Assembly: GCA_037043015.1 (NCBI GenBank)
Contig: CM073323.1
Location: forward strand, 124,001-188,000
Reading direction: 5' to 3'
Source: Bryum argenteum
Lineage: Eukaryota; Streptophyta; Bryopsida; Bryales; Bryaceae
Length of the DNA: 64,000 nt
A program made the position numbers and the translations under genes. Positions 34,899-47,000 of the stretch are shown here, in pieces; position 1 is the stretch's first letter; each line of letters begins with the position of its first letter. A model generated the notes under the pieces. The model was not told the DNA's origin and searched no databases. It worked only from the letters and a program-made list of their open reading frames with translations.

Positions 34899-36475
34899 GT
34901 GAGAAGGAGGAATTGTGTACGTCTCCTTGGACGGAAGGACGGTGAACACAAGAGTAGAAGAATCGGCGCGGAAGTAACCTTCTTGGTTCCGGATCGAAAC
35001 AAAGCGGGAAGAAGGGAGCCGGAACAAGAGGAGCTCGAGATGGCACCCCACAACCGGCTAAAATACAAACGATTCGAGGAACCGGGAAGACGGACGTGGA
35101 TGATTGGTATGGCGAGTTTGAGGCCACAAATAATGCTAACGAAGAAACTCCGGATTCCAAACATCGGATTTTTCAAGGATTGTTGAAGGGAGAAGCGCTG
35201 AGGTGGTATCAAGATCTCGAGGTAGCAGAAAGAGCAAATTGGAATACTCTCATTCCATTGTTCTTGCGAACTTTTAGGGAGGCCGGAGGAGAAGACCGTG
35301 CGTTGGGGCAACTCAAAGAAGATCTACCTCGGTCGGATGAGACAGTCCGGAAGTACGGCCAGCGAGTGAAGGCGCTGATCCGGAAGTTGACGGACAATGT
35401 CGCCCCAAAGATTCAGATTGCTTGGTATGTGGCCGGATTGCCGGAAGAGATGGGATTCCAGATCCGCCAAACTAGGCCGGCCACACTACGCGAAGCTATG
35501 GAGTCCGCCCAGAATTATGAAAATTCTGCAAATCTGCGAACATCCGTCCTCAAGGCTGAGAAGAAGAAAGAGAAAGAGAAGGAGGCAGCACGACGTAGAG
35601 GAAGACGACATAGGAGTTCGGATGAATCGGAGCCGGAAAGCGACAGCGAGGCCGGATCTGAATACGACTCAGAGCCGGAATCCTCTTCTCCAGAGAGGAG
35701 GACGGAATCGTCGAGACGGCCGCATAAGTGCAAAGACCTCAGATTGGAGCGCGATCGCAGTACACGCCTTGCATCAAAGGTAAAGAAGGAAGATGACGAA
35801 TCAAAGAAGACGCTAAAAGGCATCCAGGAGACTCTTGAAGCCATCAGAGTTAATCTCGCGGAAGAGCGGAAACCAAGGAAGATGATTCCGGTCTCCAGGG
35901 CAAACGTCTTCTGCGTCTTGTGTGGTGGACAAGGGCATTTTGCTACAGAATGCCCAAAACGTGTCAAGAACGTCCGGTACGTAACGGAGGAGGACGTATG
36001 GCAGGATGAAGAGTCAGCAGAGATGGACGAGCTGGTTTTCCAAATTCAGCAATCGTACGGCAGAGGTAAACCTCAGGCGAGGCCGGCCACAGGACCTAGG
36101 ACGGCTGGGCAAGCGACTCCAAGTACGTACACCGGACCTCGCACGCAGGTCGGATTCTGTTTCCTCTGTGGCAGTGGGGAGCATTATGCAAATAATTGCC
36201 CATGGAAGAAGGAAGTGGGAGGAGGTGCTCCGCTACCACTACCGTGTCAAAATTGCGGAAAGTGGGGACACGTAGCCAAGGATTGTCCAGAGCCGGAAGT
36301 TCAGAAAGCACCGGTCAAACACGTCCAGATCTTACCGAGGAGAGCAGACCGCCTCAACTACGCGCATCGGCCGGGACGGAAAGGCCGGATAAATGATGTT
36401 TGGGCGTGGAGCAGCGGACGGAGAGGACGTATTCAGTGGCCACCCGCAGCTCCACGCGAAAGAGTCACGCCATAG
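34899..36475 (+). CDS. Gag polyprotein (three CCHC zinc knuckles)
   Basis: The capsid-like region (LLKGEALRWYQDLE, RTFREAGGEDRALGQL, VRKYGQRVKALIRKLTDN, YVAGLPEEMGF) is the retrotransposon-gag fold seen in plant gypsy elements. A long charged, Arg/Ser/Glu-rich linker follows. Then come three zinc knuckles: CVLCGGQGHFATEC (about 35,922), CFLCGSGEHYANNC (about 36,155) and CQNCGKWGHVAKDC (about 36,244). The main frame is 35,096-36,475; the first residues are in the frame of 34,899-35,095, with a 1-nt shift near 35,085. Most plant gypsy Gag proteins have one or two knuckles, so three is somewhat unusual. Confidence 0.82.
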
Positions 36476-36641
36476 TCGTAGGAAAAATAGGAGAAGCAAA
36501 AGGAGATCCAGTAGAAGTAGTACACCTGGGACGGATTCAGATAACCCACCCGTCCCAGTAGTTGACAGTACGGCCACCTTTGAAAAGGGGGTGGAAGCAA
36601 ATCGCATTAGACGTAGATATTAGCGGAAAATCGGGGACTCG

Positions 36642-37517
36642 TTGGGAGACATGACCGATGAAGAGGAGCAGGGGCGAAAGATTTTGAGGACGGAATCAGC
36701 CGGCCGGACAGTGAAGTTCAATGACGTCCCCATTGTGATTAGTCCTCGATTGAGGGTGGACGAATACGACATAGTCCAGGACATTAAGGATCAGATGGCG
36801 AACGTCACATTTGGACAATTGCTGCATGATAATATCAATTATCAAAAGCTGCTCAAGGACGCTTGGACGAAGAAGCGTCAACGACGGATCAAACTTCCGG
36901 CCGTGGCGACCGTAAACTACACAGGGACAGAAGATCATGGAGCTCCCGAAATTGAAGTGGAAGTGGAGGGCTGCATGATCAAGAAAGTTCCAGTGGACGG
37001 GGGATCCGGTGTCAACATAATGCTAGAAGGCACCGCACACGAACTCGGCTTCACAAATTTCGAGCCAACCAAACAAGTACTCAGAATGGCTGATCAGACG
37101 AGGGTGATTCCAGTAGGACGGCTATCACTAGTACCCGTCCGAATCAGCAAGTTCACGTACTTGCTCAACTTCGTCATCATCAGGGTCGGTATTGGGCAAC
37201 CGTTCCCCATTCTGTTGGGAAGGCCGTGGCTGTACTTGTCCAAAGCACTTGTTGACTGGGGAGCAAGAGAGTTCGTCATCGGCAAGCCGTCCGTAAGGAT
37301 TCCTTGGGAAACAGTCTCTAAGATGGGGGAGACGGCTAGCTCGGACGGGTACACGACCGACTGGTCAGGACCGGAGGAGGAAGACAATGAAGTTTCTAGC
37401 TATTTTGTCAGCCCAATTGACAGGCTGACAGAGGACGACCTGAAGTTCCCGTACCCGGTCGTAAATGAGGAAGAAGCCAACACGGCCGAGGTCGTGTATC
37501 AACCAACAGAGAGATGA
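36642..37517 (+). CDS. Pol: retroviral-type aspartic protease region
   Basis: The active-site strand reads VPVDGGSGVNIM, a D-G-G-S variant common in plant gypsy proteases. It is followed by the second lobe signature FPILLGRPWLY. Upstream is an acidic leader. It lies between gag and reverse transcriptase and ends at a stop at 37,517, so the joining to RT is broken or needs a frame change. Confidence 0.78.
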   Translation: MGDMTDEEEQGRKILRTESAGRTVKFNDVPIVISPRLRVDEYDIVQDIKDQMANVTFGQLLHDNINYQKLLKDAWTKKRQRRIKLPAVATVNYTGTEDHGAPEIEVEVEGCMIKKVPVDGGSGVNIMLEGTAHELGFTNFEPTKQVLRMADQTRVIPVGRLSLVPVRISKFTYLLNFVIIRVGIGQPFPILLGRPWLYLSKALVDWGAREFVIGKPSVRIPWETVSKMGETASSDGYTTDWSGPEEEDNEVSSYFVSPIDRLTEDDLKFPYPVVNEEEANTAEVVYQPTER

Positions 37518-37548
37518 TAGGTCGCTGGGAGAAGCAAGCGTCGATTGA

Positions 37549-39441
37549 TTGATCGCAAAATGGGTTCGACAGCAAATATCGGACGGCCTTCTACCACCAG
37601 TTCGGTTGAGCATTGGCAAAGTAGGACGGAAATGGTCCGATCTGCTACCAGATCCAGAAGAAGCAGCAGTGGATAAGGTAAAACCCATTGTCAATCCGAA
37701 TAATTACGAGAAGACGGAAGTGATGGAGGGGAAATCCTTCTTCTTGGGCAAGTCAATGATGGGAGAGGAGAGAACTGCGTACATAGAGACATTAAGGGAA
37801 TACCAGGACGTATTCGCCTGGGCGCCATCTGACCTCAGGGGTATTCCGGCCTGGTTGGGGGAGCATCGAATAGATCTCGAGGACGGAGCAACTCCGGTGA
37901 GGCAGAGGCAGTACCGGCTAAATCCGAAGTACTCACTCATGGTGAAGGACGAGATCGACAAACTCCTCGAGGCCGGATTCATCTATCCGGTCGACAACTC
38001 CGAGTGGGTGTCACCAATCGTCGTGGTGCCAAAGAAGGTTGGAGCGGACGGAAAAGTCAAAATACGGGTGTGCCAGGACTTCCGCAAGTTAAACGCAGCA
38101 ACTAAGAAGGACCACTTCCCGATTCCATTCACGGACATCATCCTGGATCATGTAGCAGGACGGGAATACTACAGTTTCCTGGACGGATTCTCAGGGTACA
38201 ACCAGGTCGTAATCAGGAAGGAGGATCAGCTGAAGACAACGTTCACAACGGAGTGGGGGACGTTTGCATTCAATCGCATGCCATTTGGGTTATGCAATGC
38301 ACCAGGGACGTTTCAGCGCCTCATGATGGACATCTTCAGAGACTTTCTTCGACACTTCCTAGAGGTGTTCATAGACGACTTTGCGCCTCTTGACTCAAGG
38401 ACGGATCACCTCGGCCTACCTACGGAGGACGTTTGAGAGATGCGAGAAACAGGTGCTGAAGCTCCATCCGGGTAAGTGTTTCTTCGAATGCTATCCGGCC
38501 TGTTGCTTGGACATGTGGTCACCGGAAGGAATCCAAGTGGACATTGACAAGGTCGGGGCAATACTCGTGACCGGTGGCACCAACAAATGTGAAAGAAGTA
38601 CGAGGGTTCCTAGGTTGCGTGGGGTACTACAGGGCGTTTCATCCATAGCTACGCAGAATCGGCAACACCTCTCACGGAGAGTCACTGAAAAAGGAAACAG
38701 AGTTCACCGGACGGACGTCCGACAGACGCCGAGAAACTCAAGCCGAGGCTCACTTCAAAGACCCGTCCTCTCAACTCCGGGATCGGGACAAGCCGTTCCA
38801 TGTCACGCTTGATGCATCCGGTGGTGTGTAGGGGCAATACTGGCAAAGCGGGAGACGACAAGAAGGAGTATCCGATCTACTATGCAAGCCGGCAGATGAG
38901 TCCGGCCGAGCGTAAGTATACCACTACAGAGCGTGAGGCTTTGGCCGTAGTGTATGCTTGCAAGAAATTCAGGCATTACCTGCTTGGGTACCATGTGATC
39001 TTCCATACTGACCATGACTCATTAAAGTACTTGGTCAACAAGCCGGATTTGTCAGGACGGATTGCAAGGTGGATTCTCCTCCTCCAGGAATTCAACTACG
39101 AGGTCAAGGTGAAAGCCGGGAAGGCCAACGTTAATGCCGACTTCCTCTCCAGACAGCGAGGCAAAGAAGCAGTTTCCGACCTCCGGGCAGAGTTTCCAGA
39201 CGAGTTCTTGCAGGAGGACGGATTGGTAAACGTACACAGCGTACAGGACGAGCACAAATCCGAATTCCAGCAAACAATCGATTTCCTCACACAACAGAAG
39301 TACCCGGACGGGATGACAAGAGAAGAGAAGAGCGTGTTCGTGCATCAAATAGCCCCTTTTACTATGATCGATGGGGTGTTGTTCAAGATGGGTGCAGATG
39401 AGGTCTTTGCGCGTCGTCAAGGCAAAAACAAGAACAAATGA
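37549..39441 (+). pseudogene. Pol: reverse transcriptase and RNase H (frameshifted)
   Basis: RT motifs: QRQYRLNPKYSLMVKDEID, WVSPIVVVPKK, RVCQDFRKLNAATKKDHFP, YSFLDGFSGYNQ, FNRMPFGLCNAPGTFQRLM and the catalytic box VFIDDF (FIDD for YVDD). The frame shifts near 38,385 and again near 38,815. RNase H resumes with YYASRQMSPAERKYTTTEREALAVV-type sequence, HTDHDSLKYL and the ADFLSRQRG end. The thumb/connection part (38,430-38,800) is readable only in pieces. Confidence 0.82.
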
Positions 39442-40536
39442 TCCGAGAGCTGCATTCCGGACCGTCCGGGGGACACTTAGCAGCAGTGTCAATCATCGGC
39501 CGGATACGACAGGCCGGATACTGGTGGCCGAGACTCGTACGAGACGTCAAGAAGTACGTGTCATCATCGCGACCGATGCGCCAGACGGGTGCACCATCCT
39601 TCAGAATCACCGGCCGCTAACTCAATCATCCCTCTAGCACCGTTTGAGAAATCGGGCATTGACTTCATCGCCCCCATCATCCGGTCACCGTTCGCAACGG
39701 AGGTACATAATTCTCGCCACGGACTATGCAACCAAATGGGTGGAGGCAAAGGCAACAGACGGAATGACGCCAGACGGCCGCACGCTTTCTTTTTTGAAAA
39801 CATCATGATGCGCTTTGGAGCACCGAGCCGAGTGGTGAGTGATCGAGGACTTCATTTCCTCAATGATGTCATCAAAAACATAACGGAGAAGTACTACATC
39901 AAGCATCGCAAAACAACCCCGTACAACCCACGAGCAAACGGCCTCACGGAGCGTGCAAACGGCATTGTGGGCAAGATGTTGAACAAGATGGTTTCAGCTC
40001 ACAAGACGGATTGGGACCAGAAGCTCCCTTCGGCCGTACACGCATACAACACGGTCCAGAAAAAGACGACGGGTAAGTCGCCCTATTTTCTCGTGTTTGG
40101 ACAAGAAGTGTTGCATGGCATAGAAATGGAGGTGGAGACGTACAGGGTGCTCGCAACCCGATCCGGCCTCCAGGTTGAGAATCCGGAAACCAGACTGCTG
40201 GCCATTGAGGATATGGAAGAAGCAAGGAGGGACGCATTAGAGCAAACGTACGCGGTACAGACAAAGCGCAAGTCGGATCATGACGGCCGGATTCAAAACG
40301 ACCACAAAATCCGACCGGGAGGACTAGTACTGTTGTATGACAACCGCCATAAAGAATTTCCGGGCAAGCTTCACACGAGATGGATGGGTCCCTACCGCGT
40401 ACAGGACGTCTACGCAAACGGCTCGTTGCAGTTAGCCGACCTGGCCGGAAACCAGATGGATACACGCGTGAACGGATCGAGGGTCAAGAAATACAACGCT
40501 GAAAGTTTTTCGGACGGAAGTTCGGAATACAGCTAA
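39438..40536 (+). pseudogene. Pol: integrase (frameshifted)
   Basis: The zinc-binding N-terminus keeps HSGPSGGHLAAVS and the GYWWPRL strand, but the two cysteines expected near 39,560-39,580 are not readable in frame. The core keeps GIDFIAP, a frameshift around the first catalytic Asp (near 39,715), then RVVSDRGLHF (second Asp) and NGLTERANG (Glu). The C-terminus has RWMGPYRV, a GPY/F-like module, and no chromodomain. Stop at 40,536, 25 bp before the polypurine tract. Confidence 0.8.
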
Positions 40537-40561
40537 GTGTTCGCGAGGACGCTTCACAATT

Positions 40562-40571
40562 GAAAAGGGGG
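40562..40571 (+). promoter_or_regulatory. Polypurine tract
   Basis: GAAAAGGGGG directly upstream of the 3' LTR (starts 40,575), at the expected position for plus-strand priming. Confidence 0.82.
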
Positions 40572-40574
40572 TAA

Positions 40575-43500
40575 TGTCGGACCCCGTTTTTTTCGATTTT
40601 TGGCCATTATGTTCTAATGCGCATTAAGAATAAGTATAGTGTTTAGAATCCGACCTATGTATTTGTTAAGCCGTATACTTTAAGACAATTACGTTTTTAC
40701 AAATAAAGGACTTAGCTAAAATCTAGTTTCTGTTAAGTAGGACGGATTTGCCAATCCGTACTCTGTCCCCGTACGGCTAGGACGTGCTGTCAGAGGACGG
40801 ATTAGGAGTTATGATGGTAGGTAAAGGACGGAGTGGCGAAGAATATAATAAATAGCGAGAAATCTAGAAGGCGGCCCCCGCACGGGAAGTACAATGATGG
40901 CGGCGGACCATGTCATGATGGTCGGACTTAACTCCGCCCTCGATATATAAGGCAACCCGTCCGCCTTTGCCGCCACCGCCTCCTCGTTTTTCTGCGCCCC
41001 TTGTCGTCTTGCGCCCGCCCTCCGTCTTTTCGCTTTCCGTCCTTAGCCGCGATCCGCCCACCGGCCGACCTTAGCCCGCGACACTCTATTTCCTTGCGCA
41101 CTTCTTTCCGATGGCCGGGACGGCTTCCACTTCCGCTCGGGAGCGGGAGGAGCAAGATCTCCATCAAGCTCGTGTCACCATGCATTCCGATCGAGGAGGA
41201 CGAAAAAAAGTCCTTGACGGAAGATCTCGAAAGGATGGGATTAGCCGGCTCGCTTGAGATACGCCCGGGGTTTGCGCGACGCGAGATGGTGCGCGAGATC
41301 AAGGTCGGCGCGCCAAACCAGATTCGAGGGGACGGTTAGAGGAAAGCCGGCTTCCTGGACGGCCGAAAGACTGAGAGTCATTTACGGCCCGATCAGAACA
41401 ACGGAGTAGGGTTGTGCGGCCGGAAACACAAGTGGGCGAAGAAGGCGTTCCACGAGATCCGCACAAGCACAACGGCTACTCAATAGAAGATTGTAAGAAT
41501 CCGAGGGAGCGCGCCGTCATCAAGTTCTTGGCGCCGATTATTCACGGGAGAAGCCGCACCGCATCACCGTCGGCCGGCCAACACCGTCCCCGGGTTCCTT
41601 GCGTGGCGAACGAGAGACGGATCGGGGATGATCATCCGCGACTTGGTCGCCCGGCTTATGGAGAACGTAGGTAAAACCCGTCCTAGCCCTATTACTCCTT
41701 TTCTTTACCACCCAACAAGAAGGAGGAGGAGGTGCTGACGGATGAGGAGGAGTCGAACTATGAGATCGCTACTGTCGTCGCAAAACAACGGCGTATTCGA
41801 ATCGGAGGAGAGTACGGATAGCAAGGCCGTGTACTCGGATGAGGAGGAGGACGAGGTCGGATCGATGAAGGGGACGTTCCACCCGACGCACTGTAAGAGC
41901 CGGCTCGGAGGCAACCCCACCACGAGCGAGCGTCAGGTAATCATCCTTCCGTCCCCCCCGTCCCCTCCCACGAATCCGACCGAGGCCGGAACTCGGGACG
42001 AGGAGGCCACCTTGAGGCCGGTAGATGAAGGGGAAGTTACGGCCGATTGGGAGAACCCCATGAATCGAACGACCCCGACTTCCCCACTTCTCGGTCCGTC
42101 CGCCAATCACCCGGATCCCATGAGGCGAGCATGGCACCACTTCACGGAAGCCAGTGCCGCATTTCCTCTACCAAGAAATGTTTGGCGAAGCTATGCCAAG
42201 AATTTGGAGTGAAGACGTTCTTTGGAGGTCAAGGCGAAGTGGGATTCCAAGCGGACGCGGAGCAATTTCGACAAATGGAGAAGCAAGTGACCAAGCTGGT
42301 CCTGAGAATAGACGGCTTCGCGAGACGGTCGGAGAAGGGAGGAGGAACTCCTGTCGGAAGGCGGCCCGTAATCACGGCAAACGAACAGTCGTGAAGCTCG
42401 TAGAAATCTGCGAGGTTCCGGCCGAGGTGTCTTCAGAGGGCGAACTTGTTCGAGGCCGGAATTTTGGAGTCGGAGGTTTTCAAGGCGGAGACATTCAAGA
42501 AGTTCCTCTTGGCGGCGAAGACGTACGCTACGAAAGTGGAGAAGAGCAACGCCGAGGTCAAGGTGTTGCTCGACGCCGTCCGAGAGCGATGAAGGAGGTA
42601 GTGATGCCGCCTTCACTTCTACTCCGGCCAAGACTCCGCGGCGGATACAAAGAGGGACGGATCTTTGGGCCGTCGATCCGACCGACCGAAGGGCAAGGCG
42701 AAGGTGAAGACGGAGTCGGATGCACCCGCCCCAGCTCTCGCGGCCAAGAATACGCGCACCGCGAAGAGGAAGCTCACGGCCGAGGAATACGAGAAGTCCC
42801 CTGAGCGCGAAAGCTTCACGACATCGGCCTCGAGCATTCCGAAGAGGAAGAGTTGAAGAGCGGGGACGAGACTAACTCCAGCGAGGACGAGTACGTGATC
42901 ACCGACACGGGCAAGAGGGTGAAGGCGGGGCGTATCGCGCCGACGCCATCAAGCGGCCAAGCACGGAGTTAGTTCGCGAAGGAAGAGGTAGGACGTCTTA
43001 GAGGACGGGCCACGCGGGACGGCCAGGGTTAGGAGGCCGGATTGGTATCCGTCCTAGGCAGTATAGTGTTTTCTTTTTGGGAATGCGTGCCGCTTTTTGA
43101 GGAGTAGGCCTGGTAGGCCGGCGCCGCAATCCAGTTAGGGATCTAAGTCGTTGACTTAGAAGTACTTATAGGTGGAAGTTTGGCCACCTAAAACATTCCT
43201 TGCTTGAGTGTTAATCAAACCTTCTTATGCGCATATTTGGTGTGATCATTTCCCTGTCTCCTTTTCAGTTGAGTGCTTGGAAAGCCGGATCTACTATGTG
43301 TGTTGTAAGTTGGGAGTTAGGAATCCGGATTCCTTGTTAGATCGTTTCTGTGGAGTTGAAGTCGGGTTGGGCGTATTCTTGAGTGCCTTGTGTCTTGAAC
43401 TGGTCTAGGCGTCTGAGAGAGGAAAACTACTGTGGTAAGCACTTACGGTCTGGAAGGTTCTGGGAGTACAGTGTGTGAGGACGGATTCCAATCCGGCTTC

Positions 43501-43988
43501 CAGCTTGCCACAGACTTGGGTTCCTCTGTAGTCTCGGAGGACGGATCAAGTGCGATGACGTGACCGAATACGTGTAGACGTCTTCTAGCCGGATTCGAGC
43601 TCTTGGAGTCCGTCATTGTAGTAAGGGTGATAGGGTAACCAGACGGCTGCGTGACTGCTAGTTCGAACGGATAGGACGGATTAGTTGTGAGGACGTAATG
43701 TGTGCCTTAGTGTGTGTGTGTGTGTGTAGAGTCTAAGTGTGGAAGTTTCCGCCACGATAAACATAAGGGAAAGAGTCTTTGTGCATCCCCTCTTGCAAAG
43801 GGATACCCTTGCCCTGCAAGGCTAAAACATAAGTTGGGACTAGGAAACGGTTGTGGGTTTGGGTGTTCTAGCACTACTTGTCTTGGTCACTTCACAGAAT
43901 CCCTGGAACGATACACGAGTCACCTGAACACGGGTTTTACACCAATAAACGTGTAAGGGAAGATAAAGTGAATACATGGCATCCGACA
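40575..43988 (+). repeat. 3' LTR of the gypsy element
   Basis: 3,414 bp. It carries the same coding region as the 5' LTR at about 41,139-43,000, with many 1-2 nt differences, mostly next to CAG or CTG triplets. The last 700 bp match the 5' LTR closely apart from the stretch corresponding to 34,010-34,260. Its TATA and start site are not assigned. Confidence 0.92.
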
Positions 43989-44040
43989 ACTATGGTCCAA
44001 TGTTATGTAATTTATACTGTGTGTTTTTCGTAATTTACAG

Positions 44041-47000
44041 AGAGACATTTCTCGGGCTCAAGACCTTGCTGCAAAGGTTTACAAGGAGACCACTGCTAAA
44101 GAGAAGCAAACCGGACACGGGGTGTGGTTGGCTATGCATCATGCGCAACAAAAGACCATCAAGATCTTAAAGGGTCGAAATTTTGAGGAAAATTTATCGC
44201 GGTGGCTAATCCACATAATGGCCCGAAGTTCTTCGACGAGGTACGTATAATATATCATTGCTTTCTATTTGATCATCTGGAAGTTGATAATTGACGTGAG
44301 TTATGTCTTATTCAGATTACTACACACTACTCGACTTTTCCAGTAGCCGAGTTGTCAATTGAGCGACTTCAAAATATTGCTACATCTCATGTTGAGTCGA
44401 AATTCAAGGCGAAGTGGCTGTCTTGGTGGAATAGCACGGATAATGAAAGACAGCTTGTGTGTTTTCCTTTGGATCGTCCAATGAAAGAGAAAACCTTTGA
44501 TGCCCGGATTCAGAAGGCTTCTTTTTGGGCACAAGTATGCATGCTGTCTGATTAAACTTGTGCTTTGGGTTGTTCGAATCTTTGAAACTATATCATGATT
44601 TAATTCTCATTTATGCAATTCACAATCGTTTTTGCAGTTGGAGTTCGAACTCGTACAAGAGTTTAATAAGATCCTCGAAAATCACGCTATGCCTATTGTG
44701 TGGAAAGTCGACGTTCTTCCTCCATCCGCTTACGTAGAGCATTGGAGGGTGACCCTTTGGGATCACGCATACCTTGCATATCTCGCACCAACTGGAGGCC
44801 CAAAGTTTGTCAAAGTAACCGATTTAAAGACGTTCGAGAATGGCATGTTGATCATCAAACTCCTGGTCTATAGGTATTATATCCTAAACCGCTTACTTAT
44901 TTATTTGCTACTTATTAATAATTAGTTTTCTAAACCATTTTTTTTTTCAGGTACTTTACCCGCCAGTTGATGGCCAAAGGTGCTCTTTGTTTGTCTTCTC
45001 TTCTCGAGTTTCTGAGGGATGCTCGTGATAAAGACTCCAAACATAACGCATTCACTCCTCGCCAGTACGAGAGGTTCTCAACAGGAGCCCTCAAGACTGG
45101 AGCTTGGTTTTTGGACTGCTCGGCCCCGTTTGTTCCTACGGAGGAGCAAGATCTTGCAGTGTCAATGGGCATCGTCTCTGCACCTCAAGCTCGTATCGAC
45201 ATTGAAGACGACAATGATGCAGGAGACTTCGTCGACTATATGCCTAACCGTGCTCCTAAAGTTGGGAAGAAATGTGCTCAAGTGCCAGCAAGATCACGAC
45301 CTGCAGCCATGAACGCACCTATTGCTCAAGATGGTCCTTCGTCACAAGCTGAATCTGGTCCTTCCCTTACTCAAGCAAGTGAACGTCTTGGTGACAGTGT
45401 TGGCTTGCCATCCGAGGCCACGAAATTTAATCGGCTTGTTCGTGGTCGCGATATGGTGCGTCCTGACTTGTCTGAGAAAATCTCTGCTAACGTATCTACT
45501 TTGCCCATATTCCTCGAGCACGGAGACATGGGTGAGGTTTTGAACATGAGCGACACTAATTCCCGCATGGAACCTCAAGCGGTACGCATTATGCAGCATA
45601 TTCGTAAGGTAAACCCATATTCTCATAATTTCATATTGTTTCCAATGTCCCTCTCTAATCGTGGTGATTTTATGACACTAATAATTGTTACACTTTATCG
45701 TCCAGGTTGGGAAAGGTCGTGATAAGCCTGTTCAAAACATGACTATGAAGCCCAAACATCCCGGCATTGACCTAATCATCGCTGATGCACCTGAAAACCT
45801 CACCGTGCCTCTCATGGAACCACACGTTGTACCCATGTGGAACATGCGAGATGACGATTATTTCGATAACGTATTCGCATTTGCAGATGCGAATCTAACG
45901 GATGATGGGGTTATACTTCTCATGCACCCAAGGGATAGGGCCATTGAACGAGAGTTGGACGAGTGCACGTATAGTTACCAGTTCAAGATTGTTCGTGACT
46001 GGTGGGGTTATAACCCACTTCGTTTGACATCCGCGTTGTACTCTGATAGAACGGTAAATCTACAGTGTTTATATTTCTATATGTTTTCTCCGTTCAATTT
46101 GATAGATTGTAATGTGGTTTTCTAATCGCCCAATTGGATTATGTAGACTCAGAACTTCCACATCAAGGTCTTTGCAAGAAAGGATGCAAAGTTTGAAATA
46201 AAGAGATCGAATGGTCTATGGGGGCAGCTCGACATTCTCCCGGACGACAATGACAACTTAACCAACTTCACCCACGCCGAAGACCAGTTGTTACGCCCAG
46301 ATGGGAAACCGTGGCGCGGCGCTCGGGAGAAGCATCCAGATTTCATCCAGTGTTTTATCGAGTGCTTGACCGACGAGAATGACATCGTATTTTATTGGAG
46401 TGTTTCTACAGGTATGTGGTTTATGTCAAGATTGAGGATAAATGTGATCAAGTGATTTATACTAACACTTGCTCGCATTGTTTTTGTACAGGAGCTTCCG
46501 TTATCGCATGCAAACGAACGAATCGTTTTCTCATTGGCTTGGAGCGAGATGAGGAAATCTTCGCGACAGTCTTGAAACCGATGTTAGAGCAATCGCAAAG
46601 TCGGCTTAATGCAAGCTCATCCAGAGATCATACGGAGGATGTGGAGCCTAGGAGGAAGAAACCTCGCAAGTACATGGGTGCGTTATACCTTCACTTTGTA
46701 TTCAAATTTTTATGACGCTTTTGTCATCGGAAATTTCTTAACTTCACTTTGGAATCTAGTCACGCAGGATTGACTCGGAGATTATCTCTCCATTCGGATC
46801 TCATTCGGAGTCCTCCATCGCCATTTGCGCTTCCCTCGTATGCTGAGCGACTTGCCGAGCAGTGGGTGGCAACTCCATCTCCGATTCATGCTGAAGCCCA
46901 GCGACCGAAGTTTCCTCAGAGTATTTTGCGCTTCATCGATTTTGAAGCTGACCAATGTGATGAAGAATTTGACATGCCCACGATAGCGACCATTCTCTTG

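Larger units (their letters stand above)
31153..43988 (+). mobile_element. Ty3/gypsy LTR retrotransposon with 3.4-kb LTRs, inserted in an intron
   Basis: Complete in structure: LTRs at 31,153-34,576 and 40,575-43,988, both TGTCGG...CCGACA. The target duplication is ACTAT (31,148-31,152 and 43,989-43,993), with a primer site at 34,589 and a polypurine tract at 40,562. Inside are gag, protease, reverse transcriptase, RNase H and integrase in that order, which is the Ty3/gypsy order. No chromodomain follows integrase. It sits in the intron between the ParB-like exon (donor 31,107) and the first methyltransferase exon (acceptor 44,040). Several frameshifts interrupt pol, so this copy is probably non-functional as assembled. 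Confidence 0.93.

Noticed and set aside
36576..36590. Second polypurine tract (TTGAAAAGGGGG)
   Set aside because: It lies between gag and protease, far from an LTR; the same string at 40,562 is in the right place, so this one is probably chance or an internal priming site I cannot support.
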